Source: Letharia columbiana (lineage: Eukaryota; Ascomycota; Lecanoromycetes; Lecanorales; Parmeliaceae). Taken from it: a stretch of 64,000 nucleotides of DNA. Positions within the stretch are counted from its first letter, which is position 1; the number at the start of each line of letters is the position of its first letter. The translations under genes and the position numbers were made by a program. The stretch is taken from positions 393,905 through 457,904 of the forward strand of contig NW_023501080.1 in NCBI RefSeq assembly GCF_014066305.1. The letters run 5' to 3'. Below the pieces are notes generated by a model. It did no database searches. It was given only the letters and a program-made list of their open reading frames with translations, and had not been told where the DNA came from. Shown here in pieces: positions 36,207 to 47,211 of this stretch.

Positions 36207-37910
36207 GGTTGGGTTGGGTTAGGTGGAGGGGGGTGATGTGGGAGCTGGTGGATTGGGGCAGCTGGATACTTAGATATACGGCCGTTGCCTCAGTCATTCA
36301 GAGTCCTGATCCCGTTAAGCCCCTCCGGGTTAGCCTCACATCTCTAAGCCCCTTCGGGCTCATACCTTGTGTTTTTTTGATTTCCTTCATTTCTGTGTGC
36401 AACCTAAGGATTTGACAACTTTGAAGACATAATCATGGGTACCGCCAGCCTAGCAAGCATACCACCATTTCACCTATATCTCGCCCTCGAGATCTTGCGA
36501 ATCATTCGTTTCCCCCACTTACCACGCGCAGTACCTTATACCCAGGCATCCGCGCAGAGCTTGGAGTTCTTTCACGTTTTGTGTGATACCAGGGTGTGAT
36601 GCCATTCCATATTTCTCGATAGTCTGCAATTCAGGACCTTGCGGTTGCCGTCGTTCTGACTTCGCAGAGAGGGTTTTCATCGCCCAAAAACTCCGAAGTC
36701 GTCAAAGCCTTCTACTCGATGATCAATCCTCAAGACAAGCTGGCTCGCAAGACAGGTAGATAGTGAGAGAATGGGGAGCAGGAACACCAGGCTGCCTTGG
36801 TTCCCTATGATTCAAGCCCATAGGAGGTAGGATATACGTGTCTACGTCTACATTTATATTCCACTCGGAGACTCAGTATGTATGCATAAATACTCGGGCA
36901 AACTCCCCTCCTGGGAACGACCCAGACAACGCAACTAAGCATGTCAACGCGATCTCTTACCAACAAGACCCTCCATTTTCAACGACGCTTTGGTTAGCTT
37001 GAGAATTTAGACCTCTGCCTTTATGAAAGTCTCCCGGCGTTTAACCTCACATATCTCACGCCTTGGACTCGTTCCATCGTTTCTACTCATAATTAGACCT
37101 CCTTATCAATGGCCAAGCAAGATAGTTAATTTCTGATTTCAGCGGTACTCAACGTCGCAAGGCATTGAGAACTGGCAAAACTGTTGACCAACATACCGCG
37201 GCTATCACTTGGAATTCGAAGGAACTCCACCTGTTAATCTAGGGCTCATAGCTTGCAAACAATTGTCTGACAGGGCAGACGCCAGGGCCGTCTGCGCAAG
37301 AGCTTGCAGAAGATGGCGAAGGCCGTGGCCAACATCTGAAGGGAATTATGCATCGTAGTGTGGTGGTAGGAAGAGCCTGCACTCTCGCGTGTCGGGCGGA
37401 CATTTGGCATCCGGAAAATACTCAGTTGGCGAGGCTTCCTTAGAAGGTGTGGTCTTCAGAAAGATGTATGATTACGGGACCACGCATGGAAATGATCGAG
37501 CGTAAGTTTGGTTGAGCAAACTTGCGAAGTGAACACGGCGCCATCATGCCGACCTTCGTCTTATCACCGAGCATTCGCATTATGCAACGCTTTGAATCTT
37601 GCCTTTTTGCCGCTGCAGCCAGCAATCCATTAGTATACCACAGAGCTCGGCAATGGGCTATCTGCTTCCAACTTTCCTTCTATGACAGGAATTCGCATGG
37701 TAAGAGCGGCTTTTGAGGCAATTGACCAATCGAACCGAACCGTTCATGATTTAAAAGGCATTATAATGTCGGGCTAGCCTGTATTTATCGACTAGCCGTT
37801 GCAACAATCGTGCTCTAGTACAATCAACCGCTGCATTCCTGTCATATTGTCACCCTCGCTCTCACACCATCAGATCAGACTCGCTACTACAATCCGGCAA
37901 CCCGTACACA
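36207..37910. other. long intergenic region
   Basis: About 1.7 kb. A 54-codon frame from an ATG at 36435 and small frames near 37440-37716 have no recognisable motif. Nothing else seen. Confidence 0.4.
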
Positions 37911-38183
37911 ATGCCTTCAAGCCTTCGCTACCAGATTGAGCCATCCCCCCCGCCGATATCACCCATCTTGCGTATATGCAGCACATCGCCACGGCAGAAG
38001 ATGCAACGCCTGTCTCATAAGCAGATATTGTTCTTGGCCGACACGGCGCTCGAAAGGCTCACCAATGAGGCTAGCCGAGAGGGAAATGACCTCCGGCTGG
38101 TGGTCGGCCATGCTAATTTTTTGGATGCGCTGAGGCTGGGCAGAGGCAAGAGGAAATCTGACAACGAGATAGGGGGTGTTTAG
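37911..38183 (+). CDS. short conserved fungal protein, C-terminally shortened
   Basis: 90 residues, start MPSSLRYQIEPSPPPISPIL. The segment HKQILFLADTALERLTNEAS followed by NDLRLVVGHANFLDAL resembles a family of small fungal proteins with a helical LRLLVGHANLLDSL motif, usually followed by an acidic helix. Here the sequence after the motif (RLGRGKRKSDNEIGGV) does not fit, so the protein may be truncated or frameshifted at about 38130. Recall of the family is from memory and function is unknown. Confidence 0.45.
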   Translation: MPSSLRYQIEPSPPPISPILRICSTSPRQKMQRLSHKQILFLADTALERLTNEASREGNDLRLVVGHANFLDALRLGRGKRKSDNEIGGV

Positions 38184-38677
38184 AGAAATACTGTTGTTTG
38201 AAGCCCGTGTCGAACAAACTTGCCTGGACCTTCTTTCCGTCTTTCCACCATCCTCTGCTGCCACGTCTTTCTAGCTTGGCAGCCTCGGACTTGCACTGCT
38301 CATCAACCAAGATCGGCGACCGAATAACCAGCATCATGCTCGCCAAGGCCTGGATACCTTCTCTCGCATTTTCTGTGCCAAGAATTCGAATATTCGGCTC
38401 CCTTTTCTTATTATGGTATGAGCCGGAAAAAAAATCTTGCTTGACTCACTTTTTCAGGCTTGCCAGGGGATAATGCATTATTACAAAGCGAAAAGGAGGC
38501 AAGGTCCCATTTCCCTTTCCCTTTCCCTTTCTCATCCTCAACCCTCCAGACCATCCATCTGCGCAGCAACACCTTTCGAATACCACCAAGACCATCCTAC
38601 CTCTTCAACAGCGACACAGTACCTGAATCAACAACCTTCCACAATTCTACTAAGCATCCCAAGTCATCCAGTCACCA

Positions 38678-39072
38678 TGACCGCAATCTTCGCCCGACAA
38701 ACATGCTCAAATCCATTCTCCTCCCACTTGGCATCCACCTCCCGGCACAACGTCGCGGATGAAATGGAAGGGGTCGAACGCTGTGAGGCGGCGGAAGAGG
38801 GTAAGATGGTCGGCGTCGAGCCTTGCGACGAGAATGAAATGCAAGGCGTCGAGTGCGATGGGCATGCCAACGACGACACTCGCATGGAAGGCGTCCAATG
38901 TACCGACGATGGCGGTGGCTCCAATGCTTCGCAGGGCGTGCAGAGCGGGAGCAAGGGCGGATGCGAGATGGAGACGGAGATGCAGGGTTTGGAATCGGGT
39001 GCTGGCGTGGATGGGGTTCGGGAGGGGGAGGGGGATGTGCAGATGCTGGGATCTGGGTGCGCTACGGTTTGA
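38678..39072 (+). CDS. acidic protein with repeated MxGVExC motif
   Basis: 131 residues, start MTAIFARQTCSNPFSSHLAS. It contains about six spaced repeats: EMEGVERC, KMVGVEPC, EMQGVEC, RMEGVQC, SQGVQSG and EMQGLESG. The repeats are separated by 8-16 acidic or polar residues. No signal peptide or known domain. The opposite strand is also open (38664-39275), so the choice of strand rests on the repeat pattern and the ATG context (GTCACCATGACC). Confidence 0.4.
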
Positions 39073-39092
39073 CGTTGCGGTGTGAGTTGAGT

Positions 39093-39094
39093 GG

Positions 39095-39139
<45 letters not shown>
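39093..39139. repeat. (TGAT)n microsatellite
   Basis: About eleven TGAT/GATT units directly after the stop codon region of the preceding ORF. Confidence 0.9.
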
Positions 39140-39977
39140 GGGTGTGCAGTGTTGATACAGGGTTGTAACTTACGGTGCTTGGGTTATAGCGTTTCCTTCT
39201 TCTTCTTCTTTCTTTTTCGTTCTCCATTTGTCCATTTGTTTGGAGACTTGCAAAGCTGGGCATGGCATGGCGCAATGCTGCATTGAGTAAGGTACCTTAG
39301 ATAGTTGATCTTTGTCTTCGACTGGTAATTGAATTGTTAAATGCACTTTAAATCCCCCCCTATTCTGCATTTACAGCGCTGCTCTTTCTTACTCCTCCCA
39401 GTCAGTCGGTTGACTGGAAAGCACGGTAGAGTACCGCTCTTATCTGTCGTGCTGGGGTGAAAAGAAATGGCAGGGCCGATCGATATGTAGGCGCGGCTTT
39501 TCCTCTTCTTCGTTCGTCACCTAGTCTTTTGATTTTGATTTTGATTTTGACTTTTCGGCGTCTACGAGGGCATTTTTTTGTTACATGTTGAGAGGCTGTC
39601 CAGGGCTTTCTAAATTTTAAAAAGTAAAGGGCTTTACACAGAAGGGAAAATCTAACGCAACCGAGACCACGTGAGCTGCGCTTCGAAGAGTCAAGGGAAA
39701 GCGTCCGTACCGGACGACTTCCCAGCGAGAAGGAATGGAGAATAAGGCACGTTGAACCTTAGCGACCGAGGTTTGGAGTTGGACTACATCGATTGACCCT
39801 ATCGGCCCTATCTTCGGTCATCGTCTCTCGTGCATGGGACAATAGGTACATCGATCCCGGACCCAGAATTTCCAGCTGAGGAGCCAACACCTAGCGACGG
39901 GATGATGAAAAAGAGAGGTCCCACAATGATGTGCCCTGTCCTGTACAGTGTCCCATTCCTGTGGCATCCTGATGACA
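39140..39977. other. intergenic
   Basis: Pyrimidine-rich stretches and a (TTTGAT)n run near 39530. No gene recognised. Confidence 0.4.
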
Positions 39978-42131
39978 CTATGCCAAAGCAGCGACTTCAG
40001 TCCCCACCTCCATCTTGCTCTGCTGCAATTCTTCCAACAATTCCGGTGCCAACGCCGACACTTCGTCGATAGGAACCCCACACGTACTCGAAACAAGCTG
40101 CTTCAGCGTCTCGCCATGTCCGCTCATGCCAGCTGCCCCCTGAGCTACCACCACAGCACTCGTCAACTTTCTTCTCTTATTCTGCTGCTCTGCTAGCGCC
40201 AACGCGGCATTCTTCTGCTCCTCGAGTTCATGGTCGTTAGACATGGTACCATTGGGTTTTCGGTGCGCTGAAGGTGGCAAAGCTTGCTCTTCGGAGCGAA
40301 CGGCGTGGTGAAGCTCTTTGTGTTGGATTTGCTCGGATAGGCTTTCGCTTTCGGTGGTTAGTCTGCGCTCCTCTTCTCGTAGACGGTGTTCTTCTTCTTC
40401 GTTGTCGTAGCTGTCGGTTCCCTCTTGTAAGTGTCGGAATATCCCTTGTCGGACGCTATGTAGCTGGTGATCGACGTTTTGAACCAAGCGCTGACCTTCC
40501 TCTAAATCGTCATCTTTTTGTTTGATCTCGCTGTCGTAGGCCAGTGCCACTTGAAGGGATTTGTCTTGGGCCATTTCGCCAAAGGACTGGCTAAAGGATC
40601 TGGCGGACTGGCTATGGTAGTGAGATGCCGGTCCTGCTTTGGAGGCTTTAACCAGCTCGTGCCCGTTAGTTGCACCAAAGTCCGGCAGTGGAGATGATGA
40701 TACGAAGTCCTGACGAATGGCACGTTGGCCTTGTATGATCCTGTCGGCAGTCTCTCCATTGCCGTTCTCGAGGTCTCCTCGAACACCTCGGCCCTGGAGA
40801 GCTCGAATGCACTTCTTGGCGTTGTGTCGACCAACAATGTGTAATGCGGTGTCGCCGCTGGCATCCGGCAGGTTGACTAGCCTTGTAAACTCTTGTGGTG
40901 TGCAGACTTCAGCCATCTTGTTGAGGACGATGTCTAAGTAGTAGCGAGCACATCTCTTCTTGGCCAAGCTGTTGGTAGTCATGGCGATGTGATGAAGAAT
41001 AGTACCTCCGTGGTTATCTTGTTCTCGGATCGTGCTTATAAGAAGCTGTACGAGCTTCGGCATAGTCTCCTTCTCATAATTGTTTGTGAAGAGCACTGCT
41101 CGTATCAACGGTGTCTCCCCTCTCTTGTTGCGGGCAAACAGACTGGCTCCACGTTCGATAAAGAATCGTACGATGTCGATGTCGCCCATGGCAGCGCCCC
41201 AATGAAGAGCAGTGTGAGCTTGGTCGTCAATAGGGCGGTTGATCTCGAAAGGTTCTGGTGGTACTGGCGGAGCGAGGTGCAGGAGGGGAGCGTCGGATGT
41301 GGAGAGCATGAAGTAATCGAGGAGTTCATCAGCGTAAAGCATGTGCTGCTGCTCAAGGACATCTTGGCCGCGCTTCCGTTTGCGCGAATGTTGATCGTAT
41401 TGGCTCCCTACATATCTGTCGTCCTCATCCATAAACGACGCAGAAGCGATTGTAGAGTTGTCTTGGGAGTCATCATCATGGAGTTGTGTGCTGATGTTGT
41501 CGTAGTCTTCGCTGAGCTGACTGTAGGTTGGTTTCACTTTGGGTTCTGTTCGTTAGCAAAAGCTGTACTTGTCAAGCGCAGACAGCACTCACTTGGTATC
41601 TTTTTGTTATTTGGGGCCTTGGGAATCTTGGGCTTATTGGAATTGGTGGTGTGCTTGGGCGCTGGTGGTGGACTGCTGTCTCCAGGGACGTAGTCGAAGA
41701 TAGGTCGGAGCTTGTCGATGACGCCGTTGCGCTCTGCAAGGAGTCTTCCTTCTCTCAAAGGGACCCAAGTACCTGCCAAGGACCGTGAGCGTGGAGACGA
41801 ACATCCAAGGTAATAGGTCTCTGCTAACCTTGGTATTTCCCATAGCCTCCCTGTATCTTCTCATGCGCCCCCTTTTGGACCTCCCTCTCTAAAATTCTTG
41901 TCCTGGCTGGCTTGTCGTAGTCGGCGACTTTGAGAATGTGAGTGGCATTTATGTAGTGGTCTCTTCTTCTTCGCATGACATGATTCCCCTCGACATTGAA
42001 TTCGAACACCGGAACCTGCAGAATGTTAGCGTTGCTTTCCAGATCCCCGTAAGAGAAGACGTGGATGGGCAGCGACTTACACCACTGTAAGTGGCAGAGT
42101 ATATGCCATTTGACGCAACGCCTGGGGCCAT
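39978..42131 (-). CDS. MBP1: APSES transcription factor with ankyrin repeats (Mbp1/Swi4 type)
   Basis: Four exons (42081-42131, 41829-42015, 41593-41772, 39978-41545) give 661 residues. Residues 12-110 are the APSES/KilA-N DNA-binding domain: [55 protein letters not shown] (split by intron 2) and [14 protein letters not shown] basic linker ([10 protein letters not shown]) may be a nuclear localisation signal. Ankyrin repeats follow ([72 protein letters not shown]). The C-terminus is coiled coil and Gln/Glu-rich, where Swi6-type partners bind. This is the DNA-binding subunit of MBF/SBF, which drives G1/S transcription. The start [17 protein letters not shown] is typical. Confidence 0.94.
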
Positions 42132-42517
42132 GGTGGGCAGACTTCTTTCTTCCTTCATGCAGCAGCGGCAGTTACCCGCAGGCCAGTGCAGAGGAGCAAA
42201 CAGAAATCTCAGTATCGCTTTTGAGCGCGGAGATTTACAACATGATTGTCCAGGTTGACTTGGGCGTAAGATATGGTGACTCTTGGAAATATAGGGAATA
42301 ATTGAGGGTTGGTTGTGCGCCTCAAAAGGATTAAGTGGACCAAATGGAAATGGGTTTGAGACGCGCACTGCGATCTTCACGCGTAAATTGACCGAGGGGA
42401 GCCCGCACTAGGCGAGCTAGCGCCCTTTTGGTCTTGGCATCCGAGCTCCGATTGAGAGCTTTTGATCCTTTTGATCCTTTTGGTGCTTCACCCAAAAGGC
42501 AGACTGCCAGTACTTAT

Positions 42518-43008
42518 ATGGGCTCAGAGGAAACGATTGGCGACATGACAGTCACAGAGACGGTCAAGGAGACAGTCAAAGGTGCTCTCGGCGCCAGCGA
42601 TGAGGCCCGTGAGTCGTAGCCCGTCTCAAGTCCACCTTCCTTTCTATGTGGTCTCGAAGCATGGACAGCAGCGAAGCATCCGAACCCATTGCTGACTGAG
42701 TTTCCACCTCCCTTTAGCTCGTGCAACTCGAGAGCAAATGTCTGAAGCCAAATTACCCCTAGCCTACCGAGACAGCTGCGCCCACCTCGCTATCCCCCTC
42801 AATCGGTGTCGATTCGAATCATATTACCTGCCTTGGAAATGCGTGGTATGCTATACTTGCTCCGCTAAGCGAATCCGGACATGGCTGACAAGGATTGCTA
42901 TAGGATGAGAGACATTCGTATGAGAAATGCCAGTATGTAGAATTTAAGAAGAGGGTAGCGAAGATGGATGAGCTGAGGGCTGCAAAGGGTGGTGCAAGAA
43001 GCAATTGA
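42518..43008 (+). CDS. NDUFB7: NADH dehydrogenase (complex I) B18 subunit
   Basis: Exons 42518-42608, 42718-42845 and 42904-43008 give 107 residues, start MGSEETIGDMTVTETVKETV. The CHCH fold is clear from the twin Cys motifs: DSCAHLAIPLNRCR and PWKCVDERHSYEKCQY (split by intron 2). The KMSEA-like segment (REQMSEAKLPLAYRDS) precedes it, as in fungal homologues. It is an accessory subunit of the mitochondrial complex I membrane arm, imported through Mia40. Divergent from MBP1, with a spacer under 400 bp. An in-frame ATG at 42545 is an alternative start. Confidence 0.92.
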
Positions 43009-43491
43009 GCTGAAGAAGAGGGGGCTGGAGGGTCATTGTATATAAAACAGTTACGAGAGGCGTATAGTGGAGGTCAGGTTGGGGACTGCATGGGCATTGT
43101 GCACAAAACTTTCCGGCCCATACGATCTGCTTCCATAGATACCGGCAGCTGCTAAACCCTGACGGGTTACGAGCCAATGGACCTGCCGAGTCCATTGACA
43201 GTCTTGAGTGAGAGGTTCGAACAGAACTTCCTGGGGAATGGGCCTGGGAGTGCCATGCCAATATGCAACATGCTGGTTCCGGACGGTCACAAGGCAGCCA
43301 ACTTCATCATATAAGCAACAATTCTGTGCCGCAAGTAGCTACCTCGGATGTGGCCTTCCTAGCTAGCTTCCTATGCCTTCATCGCACAAGATTCAATCAT
43401 CAAATGCAACCTGGGGTATCATTCCAGACGCCGTACTAAATGCCATGCACGCTCTTGTCTCGTCTGTGCCATCTAAATGGGGGAAAATGCC
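43009..43491. other. intergenic
   Basis: No gene recognised between the complex I subunit and the coiled-coil gene. Confidence 0.4.
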
Positions 43492-44593
43492 TCACGATTC
43501 TCCACTTCCATTCAGCACGTCCTTCAGAATCTCCCACCCAAACTCTTCTTCCGGCTTCTCAGCCTCCATCCCCAGGCATGAACGGTAAGCCCGCACCTCA
43601 TTTTGCAGTCCAGCAATAACACGTATGGGTACCTCTTCCTCCTCGCACCGTAGACGATAGGCTTCCCGTAGCATTTCGACGGTACGCATGAATTTGGCGT
43701 GCCAGTCGTCTTTCTCGAGGCGAGCGGCCAAGTGTGCATCTTTTTCGTCTTGTAAGAGCTTGTTATAGTGGCGTGCAATGGAGGTTTCGCGGGTTTTCGT
43801 GTTGAAACTAAAGTCGCGGACATCTTTGACTATTTCGCCCAGATGGTGTTCGTACTCGCCAATGAGCTTGATGTTTTCCTTTTGCTCGTCCATGAGGATG
43901 CGGGTTTTGTTCTGCTCGCGGGCAAGCTGGCGTTCGAGATCGGCGATGCGGGCGGCTTGGGCTGATTTTTAGTCATTGGAGTCTGAGGAGGAGGGGCTAT
44001 ATAGAGTGAGCTCACAGGAGACTTCTGCATTGGCTTCTTGAAGGGAGGGGCTTGCTCCTTTGGCTGCAGCGCGAGTCTAGGTTGGGGAAAGCGTGTTAGC
44101 AAGCATTAAGGCATAGGAATAATAGGAGGGCCAGGCAGATGCTGAGCACTATGAAGGTTGGGGTAGATACACGTACAGCAAGCTCTTCAGCACCAGCGAT
44201 AACCCCTGCTGTCTTCTCGCGATTCTCCTTCAACACCTCACTGAGCTCCACCAACTTCTGAAACAGGAAGTTCACATCTGCCTGCTGTCCAGCCGCCATA
44301 GGCATTCCGTTCATACCGGCCCCATTACCGTTGTTGTTGATCTGCTGCTGTTGCTGCTGAGCGACCGGCGAGGGCGCGAGACGTGGTGCGCTGCCAGAGC
44401 TGCCGGTGCCGGGAGACGTGTCGAGGAAGGAGGGAAAGTTATTGGTCATGGTTGCTTGGGCGCCAAGTTCGAGATTCAGGATTGCCTGAATGTTGGCCCT
44501 GTCTTCAAGGTGTTCGGCCCTGTCTTTAATCGTGAGGCCCCAGTCGGCCCATGCTTTTGCGAGACCAGTTATTTTGTGATCCATAGTCGGCAT
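43492..44593 (-). CDS. coiled-coil protein, function unknown
   Basis: Three exons (44177-44593, 44016-44076, 43492-43961; introns 100 and 54 nt) give 315 residues. The first exon reads MDHKITGLAKAWADWGLTIK (from the second Met), then a Gln run (AQQQQQQINNNGNG) and a helix VNFLFQKLVELSEVLKENRE. Exon 3 is almost all helix: QAARIADLERQLAREQNKTR, IKLIGEYEHHLGEIVKDVRD, RHYNKLLQDEKDAHLAARLE, and ends EFGWEILKDVLNGSGES. The middle joint (EVSS-QAARIADLERQ) is phase-consistent. No catalytic motif. It looks like a structural or adaptor protein conserved in filamentous ascomycetes. Confidence 0.78.
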
Positions 44594-45242
44594 GTCGGCG
44601 TTTGTTATTTATTCGGGCCGATGTTGTTCCTGGTGGGATGGGGTTTGTGAGGGCTATGAATACTTGGGGCTAATCTAGTGCCAAGAAACGGTACAGGAAA
44701 TGTGGAAAAGCCGCTAGAATAGAATCGGCCAGAGCCGTTTTACGTATCCTCGCTCTATTTTTAATCTTCAATCCACCAACTTCCTCGCGGCTTTTGATAT
44801 TTCTATTACTATACTATTCTATTTTCTATCCTTTGCGCTATTGTGCATGTTGCCATAGTCTAACTGACGCCTAGACGGAGCTGCAGCCTGTCTGGCGGGA
44901 TATAAGGGACGGCCGACCATTATGGACAAAAAAAATAAACAACACGTCCTGTTCCAAGTCGATCAAGCCATTCAATATTCAAGTCTTCCTCGACCGCGAT
45001 CCTCTTCCCACCCTTTACGATGTACATCACAACAACTGCGAGCGCTTACGGGCCCGAATACTATCAAGCGCTTCTTGCTCAGTCAGAACAAGCCGAAGAA
45101 TTCATGTCCCATGTCAAATGATTGTTTTGGCTCCATTATAGGCTCCTAACTCGAAAAAATGCTGGTATCAAGCCCGCAATCATCGTCCGAAGAACGCGAA
45201 GAGCAACCTGAGAGCAGACCTCCTCGAAGTTTACACGAAACC
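44594..45242. other. intergenic
   Basis: No gene recognised. Confidence 0.4.
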
Positions 45243-45860
45243 TTATGTATGAGCTATAGACCATGACATCCCATGCTGCTCACCGGTCGGCTCATCCGCT
45301 CCGTTCATGATATTACACTGCATGTCTCCACTTGCGCCAACCTTCTTGTACCAGCTAAACTTCTCAATGCTCAGATCGAGTATTGCAGCAATGTCGACTC
45401 TCGTTATACCAAGCTTGTACTCTCCGAACGGTCCGTCTGCACTGACACCGAATTCGCAAGTCTGATACTTGGCTAGCCACCACTTGCAGTTTGGCGTGCA
45501 GTGTTGTACTTCCCACCAGCCATAAGGGTTATCGTCGTTGGGCGCGGAAGTCATAATGGAAGACAGGTTGCCGCAGTCTTCGATCAAAGGGGAGCCGGAT
45601 GACGATCCGTTTTCAAAGTCACTGCCGTCAGTATCTAGCAGAGTCAGTCCTGGGAGAATAGACTACTGTAAATGAGCCCACATAATGGCTGCTTACCGCA
45701 ATAGTTGTCACCCGGGCCTGGAAGTACTGTTGTATTCGCTATAACCCCTGGGCTTGGCTCCGTAGGTGCTGTTGCCGGGCTTGTAAGGACGAGGCTAAAG
45801 GCTGCAGCCAGAGTAAGTATGTGTAAGACATTGCCTCTAATGTGCCATGCTTCGTTCGTT
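45243..45860 (-). CDS. Ecp2/Hce2-type secreted effector-like protein, 5' end uncertain
   Basis: The main exon, 45243-45634, encodes the Hce2 (homologue of C. fulvum Ecp2) domain: GSSSGSPLIEDCGNLSSIM, YQTCEFGVSADGP, DIAAILDLSIEKFSWYKK and VGASGDMQC, with paired Cys residues. An intron (45635-45696, GTAAGC..CTAG) separates it from an upstream frame that encodes a secretion-signal-like hydrophobic stretch (VLHILTLAAAFSLVLTSPAT) and TVLPGPGDNYC. No in-frame ATG precedes that stretch within the open frame: nearby ATGs are out of frame. So a short 5' exon is missing from this model or the start has been lost. The family consists of small secreted proteins acting at the plant-fungus interface in some species; activity here is unknown. 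Confidence 0.65.
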
Positions 45861-46020
45861 GTTTGTGCCCTTGCGACGGTCTTTATCCACGCTAGTTGAC
45901 TGGAATCAAAACAAAGTAATTTTCAGCGGAATTTACTGCCACTTTACGAGTCAGTGTTGAGGATGGCCGTCGAACTCACTCTTATAAGTTGTCATAGTTG
46001 TGTGGTTGCAGCCATGTCCT

Positions 46021-46166
46021 TCCGAAGGTTGTACGCCATAATGCTCAAACATCAGCAGTCTGAACTGCTAAGCTTTAAGAGATGCGATAGGTCCTCGAAG
46101 GTTGTACGCCATAATGCTCAAACATCAGCAGTCTGAACTGCTAAGCTTTAAGAGATGCGATAGATC
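46021..46166. repeat. 73-bp tandem duplication
   Basis: Two adjacent, almost identical 73-bp units (CGAAGGTTGTACGCCATAAT at 46023 and 46096). The second differs only near its end and the first near its start. A recent event in non-coding DNA. Confidence 0.9.
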
Positions 46167-47211
46167 CTATGCAAAATGCTATCCAAATTCCTCCAATCAA
46201 AATCTTGCCCAGTCGCATGCAGGCGGCACAGGTTTCAAGGTCAGCTCCGGCTCTTTTCACGTTCATATAATTTTAGCAGTCTAATGACGGCGTAGTCTCA
46301 TTTCCGCGACCTTCATACATCCAGATTATGAAGTTATTGCGACTTTACTCGAACGCTGTCTGTCTTTGAATTATAGAGCATGTCAACTTGGAAGTCAATC
46401 AATACAGCTGTTGCCCGACCAGGCTATAAAAGCATACTTACCTTACACTATTAACATTCGACGAAGGTAGTTCGCGAGCCGACCGAACCGACCTGCGAGA
46501 TTGATAGGGCTGAAGCCTAGTGAATCTGTTCTTGGGCAGTCCCAATGCATCACTCGGTGACGCCGTCGTTTTGGACTGGTGCCCTGGTGGAGGCCAAGTG
46601 CAGCAGCTCGACAATAATAGTGCAGGAATATATTATACCGTACCTTAGTCTCCCTGATATTCCGCCAGACGGCGCTTGATTTGATAAGGCACTAGCGTTA
46701 CCGCCTTGCCGTGTTTGGTAATTTACGAAAGGTCGAATAATGCCAAGACAAGAATTTCTCTTGGACAACTTCTTCCCTTTCATCAGATGACAGTATTGAC
46801 AGTTTGACAAAGGATTCTACGAATAATTGAGTACTATAATTGATCTGTCTGTCTTCACAGCTACTTTAATATATTTGATATACTGGAGTTATTCAATGCC
46901 TGAGCACAACACTACTAGTACCAATCAATTCTGTCAAATCCCGTCCGGCTTTTGCCATCAGTCCAAATGCCTCAGTGATAACCTATGATAGCAATCAGTA
47001 TTGTTTTGAGCAGTTGCAAACTTACACCAGTTTGATGAGTTTCTACACTACCATTCTATCCGGAGGTTCTGTTTTGTAAAGGCACCTTTAAAGGACAGTC
47101 TATCTCAATCATTACAGAGAGGCTACTTGGCGAGTCCGAGCTGAAAAGGTTTCCACCAGACAGGCCAGGAGCCAGCCAACGAGGTTTACCCTCACAACCG
47201 TAACTAGCACA
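46167..47211. other. intergenic, upstream of the ricin-GH13 gene
   Basis: No gene recognised. Holds the presumed promoter of the GH13 gene. Confidence 0.4.

Noticed and set aside
36301..36360. Short GC-rich hairpin-like stretch (CCCCTCCGGG, CCCCTTCGGG) considered as tRNA or terminator
   Set aside because: No cloverleaf can be formed and the stem-loops are too short and separate to call an RNA gene.
38664..39275. 203-codon minus frame with an INQS repeat
   Set aside because: The repeat is just the (TGAT)n microsatellite translated, and the frame is antisense to the repeat-motif ORF.
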